From Dendrolimus kikuchii (taxonomy: Eukaryota; Arthropoda; Insecta; Lepidoptera; Lasiocampidae), in NCBI GenBank assembly GCA_019925095.2, contig CM034398.1, positions 6,959,001 to 7,023,000 of the forward strand: a stretch of 64,000 bases of DNA. Reading direction: 5' to 3'. Of this stretch, positions 12,295-22,671 are shown in pieces. The position numbers and the translations under genes are program-made. The notes beneath the pieces were generated by a model, which saw only the letters and a list, made by a program, of their open reading frames with translations, was not told the DNA's origin and did not search any database. Within the stretch, counting starts at the first letter, position 1. Each line of letters starts with the position of its first letter.

Positions 12295-15200
12295 ATGTCG
12301 GAATACAGTACAAATTTAAAATACGACGACGTTTTGACATCAATTCTTGTGAATGAGAAGTCGATTATTGGTTTTTTATCAGCAATCTTCAACTTTCTGG
12401 CACGTCGGTATGTTTCTTAGTTCACATGGTCAATTATTGGAAATTCACTAATTTTCTTTCTTACAAAGCCTATTTTTATATTTTCAGAACTGATTTCTAC
12501 TGTGTAATAGATGGTCCGTACGCAAATATCGGTTTTCCGCCTGGTGTTGCTGAGGAACTAGTCGTGAAAGTATTAAGAGCATGGGACCCGAAAAATCGTA
12601 AACCACCAAACGGAACCCGCGAAAGTCAATCAGATATTAACAATGAAATTATGTGTTCCACTGTTGCACAAGAAGTTGAAGTTATTGCTGACAATGAGGA
12701 CGAAGAAGCAGATATAGTTGAAAGCAATCAGGATTCAAATGTTGCTGAGGAAACAAAGCCAACAAACACGGGATTAGAAGAACAACAAATTACGAAAGAT
12801 CTAATAGAATTAAAAGAACCGACAATATTAGAAGACAACTCTGAAAAGAAAAGCAATATTGGATTAGATGGTACAAATAAGTTTCCCGAAGATTATGAGC
12901 CACCTGTTATACCAACTCAAAAGAATAGTGAAACTTACAATGGTGCTGAAAGGGAGAAATATTTATGGGCACAGACTATAATGGATCTCGGTTTGTATTA
13001 AATTTGCTAAGTAGGGAAAAAGTTAACATGTAATATAAAATATCAATATTGATATTACAATTTTGCACTTTCTGCCCACTTTATGTTTAATACCAGTAGG
13101 TAGTATTCCCTAAAAAAATGTGTGTGGATTTAGAGTAGATATAGATAAAAAAATATGTATTCATGCTAGAACAAGCTCACCCCGGTGAGGTGTTGCTTGT
13201 TTGAAATAAAATTATTCTATTTTCAGGTCTAGTTTAATAAGCTTCATGAAAACTGGTTTTCATATGTTATCCGTGCAGGAACAGAGAAAGAATACAATTT
13301 CCTGCGGCCGGGCGGCCTGTCGTAAGAGGCGACTTAACAACCCACAGCCGGGTGGCAGGACATTTGCCCGACTTTATGGCTACCACCCCTGGTCTACGGT
13401 ATGTCGCCATAACAACCTTGAGTTATGTTCTGGCATTAGTGACCAGGGTTCAGTCTCCCTTAAGAGAGCAGCAGTGCCTTTATAGCACCTTTGGTGCTGC
13501 AAATGTCCATAGGCAATGGTAACCTCTTTCCATCAAGTGGGCCGTCTGCCTGTCTGCTGAACTCCTGCAATAAAAAATATTAAGGCTGTGAATTAATATT
13601 ACTTACACATTTATATTTTTTTTTTTTGTTTTGAGGCGAGGGAAAATGCTTAACCGATTTACGAACAAACTGGGTCGTTGCTAGGGGAACGACACGCGTC
13701 GGTCGGGGGCGATAACACTGCAGCAATAGTATGCTCTTGGCAGCGCTCCGTCCGCGATCGACGTCACAGAATAGTGTGGAAGACTCCGAGCGTTGATGCA
13801 CGGGCGAGCAACCCCAATACCCACTAAAAACCCCCTCCTCCCTGACGACCCTGCGCTTTGAATGTGTTGGAAAGGCTGAGATTTAGAACATAGTTACGCC
13901 CAGCCGATCCAGCGCAATAAAGTGCCTGGAGTGTGCCCTGGGAGAACACACCCCACTTCGTTGTGCGGGGGTAGAAGGTCCTTTGCTCTTCCTAGCAAGC
14001 TAAAGGCCCCCCGCGGTAAACGGAACCTAACTCAGGGAGGGAAGTAATGCGCGTACCTGCCTCTCCGGGTGCCAGCTGAAGGCCGGCGACCTCGAGAAGA
14101 CGCATTGGCACGCGCTGCAGGAATTACACATTTATATACTTTATATAATGTCAAGCCATGTTAGCTTAATGGTTAGCACACACATTCCAGTACATATTTT
14201 TACGATTACCATATAATAATGGTGAAGGAAAACATTTTGATGAAACTTGTAAACAGATGCATCCGGTGCAGTATAGATATATGGCACATTTATTTATTAT
14301 GATCAGATCCGAACTTTTCTAATATAGGTTAGAAGGCTAAGGTGTGTGCGAAGCGAAGTGGAGCACCCGCCTTAGACTTCATGGTTATTTTTTTTATAAC
14401 CACCCAAAGTTAACTTTATATCACAAATAATAAATAAACGTGTCATATATCTATACCGCACCCGCCCGAGGTCAGTAGTGGGATGTTTATGGGCTTTATT
14501 TATATGCTGTGCAAGGCCTTACTAACCTAGTCTATTCTTTACTACATGTTACAGATGTAATTGTAAAACTTCCACCATACATCAAATCATCAAAAGATCT
14601 TAAAGTAACTATAAATGCAGGTGATGTTTGTGTTGCTTGCAAGGATGGTGATATCATTATAAAAGACAAATTGCCATACAAAATCAAAAGCATTGACAGT
14701 TTCTGGAGTATTAGTGAAGGGAGACTACTCATGCATTTAGGTACAGTAATAACTGTATACTATGAATAAAATTTGTCTTATAATTTTGCAATAAATACAA
14801 AAATTTCAGTGAAAGCTGCTATTTATACAATGCCTAGCAGATTGCAGTTTCTAGAATAATCGGTAATACATTTTTACACAACTAATAATTCCTCTCATTG
14901 CACCTGCGCAGTTGACCAAATTAAAATTAATATGGCGGCATAGTGTATGAATCGTGTAAGCTGAACAGAGCTAAGAATGGATAGTAAGCAACACTGCCAT
15001 TTCCACTTGTAGATGAAGTTTAATATAGATTATTTACATGTCACAAATCAGTGCACTTTTCTGTGCAAACAAAAACTGCCAATCAGAATTATAAGTTGTG
15101 TAAATCTGTAAAATAAAATGTATTCTGATAGAATAGAGAAAGGTGATAAATTGAAACTAGCAGCAATCCTTAAAGTTGGTGTACTTAAAATAGTACCTTG

Positions 15201-16870
15201 GGCATTTATTTGATGAAAGTGGAGGTAGTGCTGGGCTTTATTCACCATTTCATTGAAGTACTTTTTTAAGGACCGTGGGCACTAGGAGGATAAAACACGT
15301 TATTTCAAATAATTTGAAATAATATGTCAACATTTGGTGGTATATGGAGTGTTATAATTTTAAATAATTACTAGAGTTGCCAACATAATATATAATAGGT
15401 CTTCTAGGTACATAAAGAATACTGAACAAATTATTTATCAGGAAATAACTTTCATATTCAACTTGGACCTCAAACCAAAATTGAAAAGCAAATGATTTTT
15501 TATACAATGGTGAAATAAAAGAAATTCAGGTGGATGCTGAGATATATACATTCAGAACATTAAAACTAATGGCACAGCAGAATACTTAATTATATTTAAC
15601 AAAGACATGAAAATGTGTTTTTCCCTTAAATAGAGATAATAAAAAGTCTTACTGGATGTTTATATTAACTTTTGTTTAGATGTAAATTACTTATTGTTTG
15701 TTTAGATTATAAGATATAGTAAGATATGAATAAACATAATAAACATAAAATTTGTAAAGATTATAGAATATAGATAAACAGAGTACTACTCTAATTACTC
15801 AAAAAAAACATTTTTCAGGTCAGCTATTTGAATTTTTTAAATCAATATTTTCGACTATTTCTATGATTATTTTGTTAACCTCATTATAAAAACACTATTT
15901 TGTCATAAAATTAAAGACCATTGTAGAAAAATTATAAGTTTTTTAATAGGATTGTATTTTTAAATTAAATATCTTACATACATACATAACTTCACGCCAG
16001 TTCCCTTGCAGGGTAGGCACGTACAACAGAGCGCCATTCAGGCTTATTCTTACACACCTCACTTGCTTCTTTAGACATTCATAACTCTTGTCATGCACGA
16101 CGAAGTATTAAAAATCTTAATACTTCGAATTGACAGTGTGATAGGACTGGCATAATATAATGTATTTATTTTCATATTTGTGTACAGAAAAAGCACAAGA
16201 GCGATGGTGGTACAAATTTTTAGAGGAGGAGGAAGCCATTGACCTATCTAGCATAGACTGTTCAAGACCACTTGATGAATTACCAGAAGACCACATTGCT
16301 AAGGTAAGAAATATATAGTATTGTGTAACAGTAAGAATTAGGATGTAAATAATGGACCGTTTCTCTCTTAAGTTATTTCATATAATTATCATTATCTCTT
16401 CAATAGTTATGTGAAATATGTATATAGATAATTACAGACGAAACACCCTTATGTTTTGGTCATGTCTAAGCAAACATTAACTCATAAGATCTTTGTTAAA
16501 TAAATAAATATACTTCCTAAAAAAATAGCAAAAATCCACTCCCACATAGTTCACTAGAATACAGAGATCCCAGGATTCTCATTTTCAAATTTTCAAAACC
16601 AAGCACCTTATTTTCTAAACAGGGGAGAATATTTATATAATATATATTATATCAATCAAAAATCCGTGTATATTTTTGTAATAACAGGTAAGAGAACTGC
16701 AATGGAATCAAGAACAGAAGCGAAGAGGCTTGCCAACAAGTGATGAGATACGCAACATAGAGGTTTTGAAAAAGGCTTGGAATGCCCCTGGATCGCCATT
16801 CCAAGGCAAGGAATTCGATCCAAGCGTCTTGAGTCAATCATCTAAAGATTTTACTTCATTTGGCAGTTAG
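12295..16870 (+). CDS. NUDCD3: NudC domain-containing protein 3 (five exons)
   Basis: Exons: 12295-12407, 12488-12990, 14555-14740, 16188-16303 and 16688-16870 (TAG). Joined, they give 366 residues; vertebrate NUDCD3 has about 361. All introns are GT-AG and phases match (2,1,1,0). Residues 8-45 form the NudC-type N-terminal helical domain (YDDVLTSILVNEK, then FLARRTDFY). Residues about 50-195 are an acidic, Glu/Asp-rich linker. Residues about 206-290 are the CS (p23-like) domain (VIVKLPP, DSFWSI, RWWYKFLEEEE). The C-terminal helix contains KKAWNAPGSPFQGKEFDP, close to the vertebrate tail. NUDCD3 is known as an HSP90-linked co-chaperone that stabilises dynein intermediate chain and some kelch/BTB proteins in the cytoplasm. 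The intron 2 donor (G then GTTTGT) is weak but is the only one that fits. Confidence 0.93.
13245..13577 (+). mobile_element. LINE 3' tail, family B, copy in NUDCD3 intron 2
   Basis: Contains GCGGCCGGGCGGCCTGTCGT, GACCAGGGTTCAGTCTCCCT and the terminal block CCATCAAGTGGGCCGTCTGC followed by CTGTCTGCTGAACTCCTGCAATAAAAAA. The same block closes copies at 23979-24052 (+), 23667-23975 (-), 56846-57141 (+) and others. At 35341-36096 it lies downstream of a reverse-transcriptase C-terminus, so it is the 3' end of that LINE or of a SINE sharing its tail. Confidence 0.7.
13617..14123 (-). mobile_element. Retroposon insertion with 14-bp target-site duplication
   Basis: A GC-rich block of about 507 bp begins on its left with a run of T (a poly(A) tail on the minus strand). 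It is flanked by perfect copies of TTACACATTTATAT at 13603-13616 and 14124-14137. Flanking duplications plus a poly(A) tail are diagnostic of target-primed reverse transcription. The minus-strand text has broken frames and looks like a 5'-truncated LINE 3' region. It lies in NUDCD3 intron 2, antisense to the gene. Confidence 0.75.
14150..14500 (+). mobile_element. SINE split by a nested MITE
   Basis: The head AGCCATGTTAGCTTAATGGT (A-box-like) is followed by GGTGAAGGAAAACAT. The tail CAGTAGTGGGATGTTTATGG appears only after the MITE at 14265-14462. An uninterrupted relative is at 55128-55318 (GGTGAAGGAAAACATCGTGA through CAGTAGGCCATTTATGGGCT). This is a familiar lepidopteran SINE layout. Confidence 0.6.
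14265..14462. repeat. MITE nested in a SINE
   Basis: 198 bp with terminal inverted repeats of about 36 bp. The left end reads GGTGCAGTATAGATATATGG, and the reverse complement of the right end reads GGTGCGGTATAGATATATGA. Both continue into TTTATTTATTAT. There is no coding capacity. The surrounding SINE sequence resumes on both sides, which dates the MITE as the younger insertion. No unambiguous target duplication was read. Confidence 0.75.
15975..16070 (-). mobile_element. Short retroposon, family C, copy 2
   Basis: Nearly identical to 5721-5820: CATACATACATAACTTCACG, GCGCCATTCAGGCTTATTCT, then CACCTCACTTGCTTCTT. It lies in NUDCD3 intron 3, about 120 bp before exon 4, antisense to the gene. 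Confidence 0.65.
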
Positions 16871-16912
16871 AGACGAAAGCGTTGTGCCAAATTTTATAGT
16901 CTCTTTAGCTTT

Positions 16913-16918
16913 AATAAA
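16913..16918 (+). terminator. Poly(A) signal of NUDCD3
   Basis: AATAAA lies 43 bp after the NUDCD3 stop codon, giving a very short 3' UTR. It is the first canonical signal downstream. The transposon-like unit begins about 40 bp later, so the 3' end of the gene appears undisturbed. Confidence 0.7.
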
Positions 16919-16959
16919 TAAAAATGGCCTTTATTGTTGAAAAAAAACCGTTACATATC

Positions 16960-19719
16960 TGAGTCTACTGGTATCAAAAACAACAATGTCCACTTTTGTA
17001 AAATGTCCACAATTCATTATTTTTAGTTTTATAATGTTCAAACTACTAATTAATATATGTTTTTTTATTTTATAATAATGAAAAGATCTAGGATCATGCA
17101 GGTAGTTATTAAAACTAACCTTCTAGGCCGAAAACAATCTGATATAATAAAAACAATCGGACTTTGCTGATTTTGATAAGTAATGTCGGACTTTGCGCTT
17201 TTTGGTACAAACGTATATGGACATCGTTGATTTTGTAATATAAACACCTATCACAAACATTCTCAAGATGATTTTGATACTTTTAGTTCGTAGTTGGGAT
17301 ATGTTACTCACGGCACAAAGGTTAATAAAAAACTTATTTACTTTGATCATAATATAATATAGATAGGAATTAAGGGTAGGTGACATAATTAGAAAATTAG
17401 GTTAAATCCTACTATTTACTAAATTAAAAGAAAGGTAATTTCTGTTGCTCTTCACAAAGTAGTTCTTCATTAATATCGTCAACATTTTCGGTTGACATCG
17501 ATATCTCCTGTGAGAATGGTGCTACTCGAGTAAAGTACTCCAGAGTCTCTAAATTACGCCATTCGATGCCGTAATGCGTACACAATAATTTATTAACGTC
17601 TCTCAACTTAAATTGTTTTACTATAAGACCTGGTGCAACGACCGTTGGAGCAAGCATTGCGGAGGTTTTATTTTTTTGCAGATATTTTTATATTCAGCTG
17701 TGTCGATTCTGTAATATCGCTCTCCTCTTAAACCGACCATTTGATTACATCTAGTCGCCCTTTTTAAATATAACTTCTTACATTTAGAAAATTATACATG
17801 ACACTTACCAACATCCAACAGTGTATTTTTGGTAGCAGTTTTCCAATCAAGCACTGTACATTCAGATGCAATATTCACAATGGTCGAATGTTGACTCATC
17901 ACATCCGTATACATTTTTGGATCTCTCATGGCTTCTATATTTCGTAAATCTTTTTCTATGCGAGCATACACCCTATCAGGAGGAAGAAAGGAGTGCCCTA
18001 CTACAGGGAACACTACTTCAATCTGCTTAATTTGAACTGGTGCATCTATAAGCCATTTTGCAAGCATTGCCATCATCGTGGTATTTTTATTTTGACCAGA
18101 ACAGCTATCGGCCATGAGTCGAAGTGAATTTCATTTGGGAGGGAAGTTAGTATTAATTAGACGATGATGAACTGCCGATGCTATAAGATTGGAATTCTTT
18201 GCGAATTCATTTTCTGTCCAGCAATAACGAAAATCTTTTTTTTTGTTAGTGATGATTTTGAAGTACCCTCAACCACCGTAAAATTGTGTAAATAGAACTG
18301 TCGTGAGTAATAAGTTATTTGGTCTGGTATCTTTGGAAGAGGCATGTTCTTCTGGCAATCGAAGGACATTATTTTTAACGATGGATTTCCGTCTTTCAAC
18401 GTGTCAAAAAAGGCCTTTGCGCGACGTTTGTGAACCGTTTTACTGATCATTAAGTCCTGTTTTTCGCGGTCAGTCTTCGCTGTTTTCAACTTCTCCGTCA
18501 GTTGAAGGCATGTCGAACAGACGTCAACCCTAGGACTGCCAAAGCATAAATTAAAGCAGGTGTTAAAAATATTTCTGAAATATAAAGGTTTAACTTTAAG
18601 GTGCTGTACTGTACTGCCTGTTGCCTGCATTATTCCCTCGGCAATAATGCTGTTCTGAGCATTTAAATGTCCTGATGAAAATGATGACACTTTGCTTCTT
18701 ATCTGTAAACTTGTGCGACTTGTGATCACCTCCACGATTTTCTTTTGGGTACTTTCCATGTAACTAGAAGTTTTTTTACTAAACTTTCTATGCGGTTTCT
18801 TTTTATATGTATGTATTCCTAAAAAGGCTTTTTGGCAAACTTGTTTCATTTTGCGCTCTGATTTACAATATATATTGTATTTTAACTGAAATTTTCTATT
18901 ATTATATTTTTTATTAGATGTGGCTCTAGGGTGTTTGCGTTTTACTTCCACGGCCTTTACATGTCTTAATAAAAATGTGTCTTGTTTTACCTTTTCCTCG
19001 ATTGAAAAAAGTATTTCATGGGAGCGTTGTAAATCACTCATAGTGATATCTGTGCATTGCAACTTTTTATTTTTATGTTTACATGTAGGTTTGTCCGGCA
19101 ATTTTTTTGCAGTATACCTAAAACATAAAACAATAAATTTCAAATAATCACATAAAATATGCACGAAAAAAAGAATATTAATACCATATTAATTAAACAT
19201 CTGTTTGATTCTAGAAATAATAGACCAACTTTATTTTTATTAAAAGTAATACAAAATATTGAGTAGTATCAACAAGTGTTAGGTGTACTATACTTACAGC
19301 TTCTGCTTAGTTTTATTTCGTTTCCAGTTCGCAGCATTACTTCCACGTTTTCGAGCCATACAAATGTCAACAACGTCAGGATACCTTTCCATTGTTAATA
19401 ATAAGCCTTTAGACACTAAATAATTGATAATATACCACTTAAAATGATAAAAACCGAAAGCACTTTTACATAATAACAACGGCCATACTGCGATGAACAA
19501 AATAAAGCCCTCCGATTGGCTACTACGGACTATGCTGAAGTTGAAACATACGTTGTTGGACATTGTTGATTTTGTGATGTGATTTTAAACGGCTTTTTGC
19601 TGTTTTTGTTGCATACGGAGTAGTGCATCAACTGCTCTTTTACCGGTATAATCCGAAACCATAGACAACTCAATTTTGGCAAAGTATGAACATTGTTGTT
19701 TTTGAAACTAGTGGACTCA
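16960..19719 (-). mobile_element. DNA-transposon-like unit with TIRs and an unclassified gene
   Basis: The left end reads TGAGTCTACTGGTATC then AAAAACAACAATGTCCA. The reverse complement of the right end reads TGAGTCCACTAGTTTC then AAAAACAACAATGTTCA. That is four mismatches in about 33 bp. Just inside, phrases such as GGACATCGTTGATTTTGTAA (left) and GGACATTGTTGATTTTGTGA (right) occur as subterminal direct repeats. The 2.76-kb interior holds one decayed minus-strand gene. The end structure supports a cut-and-paste element. I could not read a clear target-site duplication, so the superfamily stays open. Confidence 0.65.
17424..19359 (-). pseudogene. Decayed gene of an uncharacterised insect family, probably the transposase
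   Basis: Start ATG at 19359. Exon 19298-19359 (MARKRGSNAANWKRNKTKQK) joins in phase to exon 2 at 19117. Exon 2 has a basic N-terminal half (many Lys/Arg), a Cys pair in VDVCSTCLQLTEKL, then LKIMSFDCQKNMPLPKIPDQ. A run of nine T's (18236-18244; A's in the sense strand) causes a frameshift. An in-frame TGA then precedes LRLMADSCSGQNKNTT (about 18100-18135). A further shift near 17650-17670 precedes a C-terminal piece (FKLRDVNKLLCTHYGIEW). Proteins with this (S)FDCQKN and MADSCSGQNKN pair are multi-copy and uncharacterised in insects, from memory. The two Asp motifs look like RNase H-fold positions, which is inference. The breaks suggest this copy is dead. Confidence 0.6.
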
Positions 19720-20111
19720 TTTAGTTTCATTAATTCGCTAATTGGTATCCAATTTTGCCTCCTTCTCAGCTTGGCCTTTGACAAAGGCCTCCCTCGAGCC
19801 ATTTGATGCCTATTTCTCTGTCTTTACAGGACCACGATGTCCCTGCTGTATGTTTATAATTCTTCTCCCATCTCTTATATTGTCGTCCTCTATGCCTTTT
19901 ACCATATCTTGGGTACCACTCAGTTATCTAACGTGTCCATTTATTTTTGTTGTCCCTCATTATATCTCCGGCCCAGTCCCATTTCGATTGTTTCATTATT
20001 CTTGATGCATTTTTGAACTTAGTAAATTGATTGATTATTGATAAGTTAATTTTGTCTTTCAACTTCACTCCTATTACACTTCTTTCTATGTTGTTCTGAC
20101 AAACTAAGTTT
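19720..20111. other. Intergenic, no feature recognised
   Basis: About 390 bp of ordinary AT-rich DNA. An 87-codon plus-strand frame at 19742-20005 is Phe/Pro/Ser-rich, has no family resemblance and overlaps the transposon end, so I leave it uncalled. Confidence 0.4.
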
Positions 20112-20250
20112 ACTAATAAAACTACGTTTTAACGGTTTTAAGCGCGGTAATTTATTTGATTTTGGTTTTTCCGACGTTTTGGCCACTTTTCAGTATCCGT
20201 GATCACGGAAAACAAATTCTCGTTGACACTTGACATCTTTGTCTAAACGT
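20112..20250 (+). repeat. Foldback family A, copy 2 (single arm)
   Basis: Carries ACTACGTTTTAACGGTTTTA, then GCGCGGTAATTTATTTGATT, CGTTTTGGCCACTTTTCAGT and TTGACACTTGACATCTTTGT. This matches the left arm of the 108-430 element. Only one arm is evident. Confidence 0.6.
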
Positions 20251-21521
20251 TGCATACACGAGCGAAATGGCTCGAGGAAATGCGGATGAACCCCCGGCCG
20301 ATAGCGACCGGTGCAGCGATAGAAAGAGTACAAAGGCACCATTCTGAACAGTTCCTCGGAACACACACCTCACTTTCTCTGTTTGTAGTATACAGATTTG
20401 CCGTAAGTAAATTCTCTCAATTTATATCTTCAAAAATGTAGTAATGCAGGAGCGAGATTGCAATCTGCATTTAGGTAGCCCATTGACTGTACCTAATGCC
20501 TAATTTTATATTGAAAACTAATCTAGAAGACTAATAATAACAATGACGCCTAATGTAGCTGTAAAAAGCCTATAAATCCTACACAAGTAGATGGTGCCAC
20601 ATTTTCTTTTTTTTAAGCGTTTTATAATTAAAATGTTTAAACGAAAACAGTCAAAAATGTAGGCTTAATAAGTCGCTTTACAATTGTTGACTGATTTGGT
20701 CAAAAAGCGAATTACGAAAAATCTGTAGCGCCATCTAGTCATGAAACATTTAGTGTACTATCAGAGTTATATTTTTCACTGGGCGATATATTGTTTCTAT
20801 TAATTCATGTCTTCTGTTACGTACTGTTACAATTTTGTTTTTTTTTTTCACTAAATTAAGCATGTGTATTTACTAAAATGGCCGTTACTCCTAATAAACT
20901 CAATCTGAATTAGGATTAAATCTTCGTTAGGAATAAGTGTGAGTTTTAAGAGAGTAGTGACTAGTTTACTAAATACACGATCAATTAGCGTAAATATAGC
21001 TAACTTGGCTGCAATTTGCGCTGCCATCAGTTGGTAACGTAATCAGACTTACAATTTTCGAGATGTAAATTAACTTTTTAAAATTAAATTTTTATAAGTG
21101 TCATCTGTCTTTTTTTCATATCATAAATAACATTTATTAATAAAAAAAGTTTATTAATTTAAAATTAACTATTATAAAACAGGAGTGTTGAAATAAATTC
21201 AAAAAGGAATCAAACCAGTGGAGAGTTCGACACACGCAAGAGGTTGTATGTTGCATTGCTCGAGTTTTAGATCGATCCAGTGTCATTTATGAATAATTCA
21301 TTACAGGTGCAGTATTTTTACAATGCCTTAAATCTATATGATCAAAAAACTTAACCGGCTAAGACTGTTTCTCTTAAGTTTACCTCTGCGGACTTCTACA
21401 CCATTAACAGGATATATTTGGATTTTGTTTCGTCCAGTATGTGGCATTCGAAAAATCATAGTTAAATATGAATTACACAAAAATTAAGGAAGTACAAAAC
21501 TATAAACACTTTGAATCAGAT
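20251..21521. other. Intergenic, little recognised
   Basis: AT-rich DNA without convincing exons. A patch near 20725 (GTAGCGCCATCTAGTCATGA) recalls the GCGCCATCTA motif seen twice near 58028-58140. That motif is common in insect repeats. Confidence 0.4.
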
Positions 21522-21527
21522 TTTATT
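21522..21527 (-). terminator. Poly(A) signal of the dehydrogenase gene
   Basis: AATAAA on the minus strand, only five bases beyond the stop codon at 21532-21534. It implies an extremely short 3' UTR, compatible with a compact intronless gene. Confidence 0.5.
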
Positions 21528-21531
21528 ATTA

Positions 21532-22671
21532 TCAAAATCCAGATAAAACTAATTTTCCAATCATGCGCTTTTCTTCTAAAATTCTATGAGCCTCCCTAAG
21601 ATTTTCAGCATTAATAGGGGTCAAGACTTTAGTCACTGTACTCTTCAATTCTCCACTATCGAGCATTTTAGATATTATGTCCAAGATCTCATGATGTCTG
21701 CTTTTATCTTCAGTATCATATTTAATTTTAGTAAACATCATTTCTGATACCAATGTCACACTCTTATCTTTTAATGGTCTTAAGTCGACTAGCCCAGAGC
21801 TATCGACTATTAAGCAAATCTTTCCTTGAGGTTTGATAGCTGCCATCAAAGTATCCCAATAAGGGTAAGGGTCGTAGTTTACTAAAATGAAGTCAACTCC
21901 CTTTCCATAACCATTAGCTTCTAACTGTGGAATCAGATTTTCTCTGTGGTTCAAAACTAAATCTACTCCATGTTCTTCAGAAAACCTTTTTGTTTCTTCG
22001 CGTGATGCTGTTCCAATAACTTTGAGGCCAAAATTCTTTGCTAACTGCGAAGCAACTGAACCGACGCCGCCACCGCTATTTATAATCAGTAATGACTTTC
22101 CTTTATCTTTGTCTGATATCAAAAGCCGATCGAAAAGAGATTCGTATGCTGTAACTGAAGTCAAAGGCATGGAAGCAGCTTGCTCAAAAGTTAAGGTTTT
22201 TGGCTTTTTCCCAACTATAATTTCGTTTAAGGCTACGTACTGTGCGTTTGTTCCATTTTTCCTCAAATCGCCGGTGAAAAAAACTTCGTCACCAATGTTG
22301 AACAGTTTTGAATTTTCGCCTCTAGCGACGACGACTCCAGCTCCATCGAAACCCAAAATTCTAGGCGATGTTTCCACAAGAGGCTTCGGGGCACGTACCT
22401 TAGTGTCGATGGGATTAACAGCAGTTGCTTTCACTTCAACCAAAACATCTTCTTTATCCAAGCTGGGTAGGCTTACTTCCAAATCTATAAGGCTATTTGG
22501 ATCAGAAATTGGCAAATATTTATACAAACCGACCGCCTTCATGGTCTTCGGTAAATTAATAATTTTTGATGGCAGCGACATGCCTTGATCTGCGTTAATA
22601 TTTTCAATAACTGAAGCTGTTATCGTGACTAAAGTGAAATATATAAGGCGTGACAGCGAAATTGACAGCAT
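21532..22671 (-). CDS. Bacterial-type MDR dehydrogenase, intronless, horizontal-transfer candidate
   Basis: One uninterrupted frame of 379 residues. Residues about 44-165 form the GroES-like domain, starting MKAVGLYKYLPISDPNSL with KATAVNPIDTKVR, LGFDGAGVV and FNIGDEVFFTGDL. Residues about 190-300 form the Rossmann NAD(P)H domain, with SGGGVGSVASQLAKNFG at 199-215. Residues about 350-379 close with TPINAENLREAHRILEEKRM and GKLVL. The order and wording match the bacterial 'zinc-binding alcohol dehydrogenase family' (the TIGR02817-type quinone-oxidoreductase-like group) better than animal crystallins or MECR. The structural-zinc Cys cluster is absent, as in quinone oxidoreductases. Residues 1-43 are an extra leader with a hydrophobic segment at 8-22, probably a secretion signal or anchor. 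Lack of introns in an intron-rich region and the appended leader suggest transfer from bacteria followed by adaptation. The substrate is unknown. Confidence 0.9.
   Translation of the reverse strand: MLSISLSRLIYFTLVTITASVIENINADQGMSLPSKIINLPKTMKAVGLYKYLPISDPNSLIDLEVSLPSLDKEDVLVEVKATAVNPIDTKVRAPKPLVETSPRILGFDGAGVVVARGENSKLFNIGDEVFFTGDLRKNGTNAQYVALNEIIVGKKPKTLTFEQAASMPLTSVTAYESLFDRLLISDKDKGKSLLIINSGGGVGSVASQLAKNFGLKVIGTASREETKRFSEEHGVDLVLNHRENLIPQLEANGYGKGVDFILVNYDPYPYWDTLMAAIKPQGKICLIVDSSGLVDLRPLKDKSVTLVSEMMFTKIKYDTEDKSRHHEILDIISKMLDSGELKSTVTKVLTPINAENLREAHRILEEKRMIGKLVLSGF

Noticed and set aside
12426..12487. ATG at 12426 as the start of the NUDCD3 protein
   Set aside because: This part is intronic. 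ATG at 12295 gives the conserved N-terminal domain and splices in phase to 12488.
22022..22588. 188-codon plus-strand open frame
   Set aside because: It is antisense to the dehydrogenase gene, whose frame carries clear domain motifs. The antisense text has no family resemblance.
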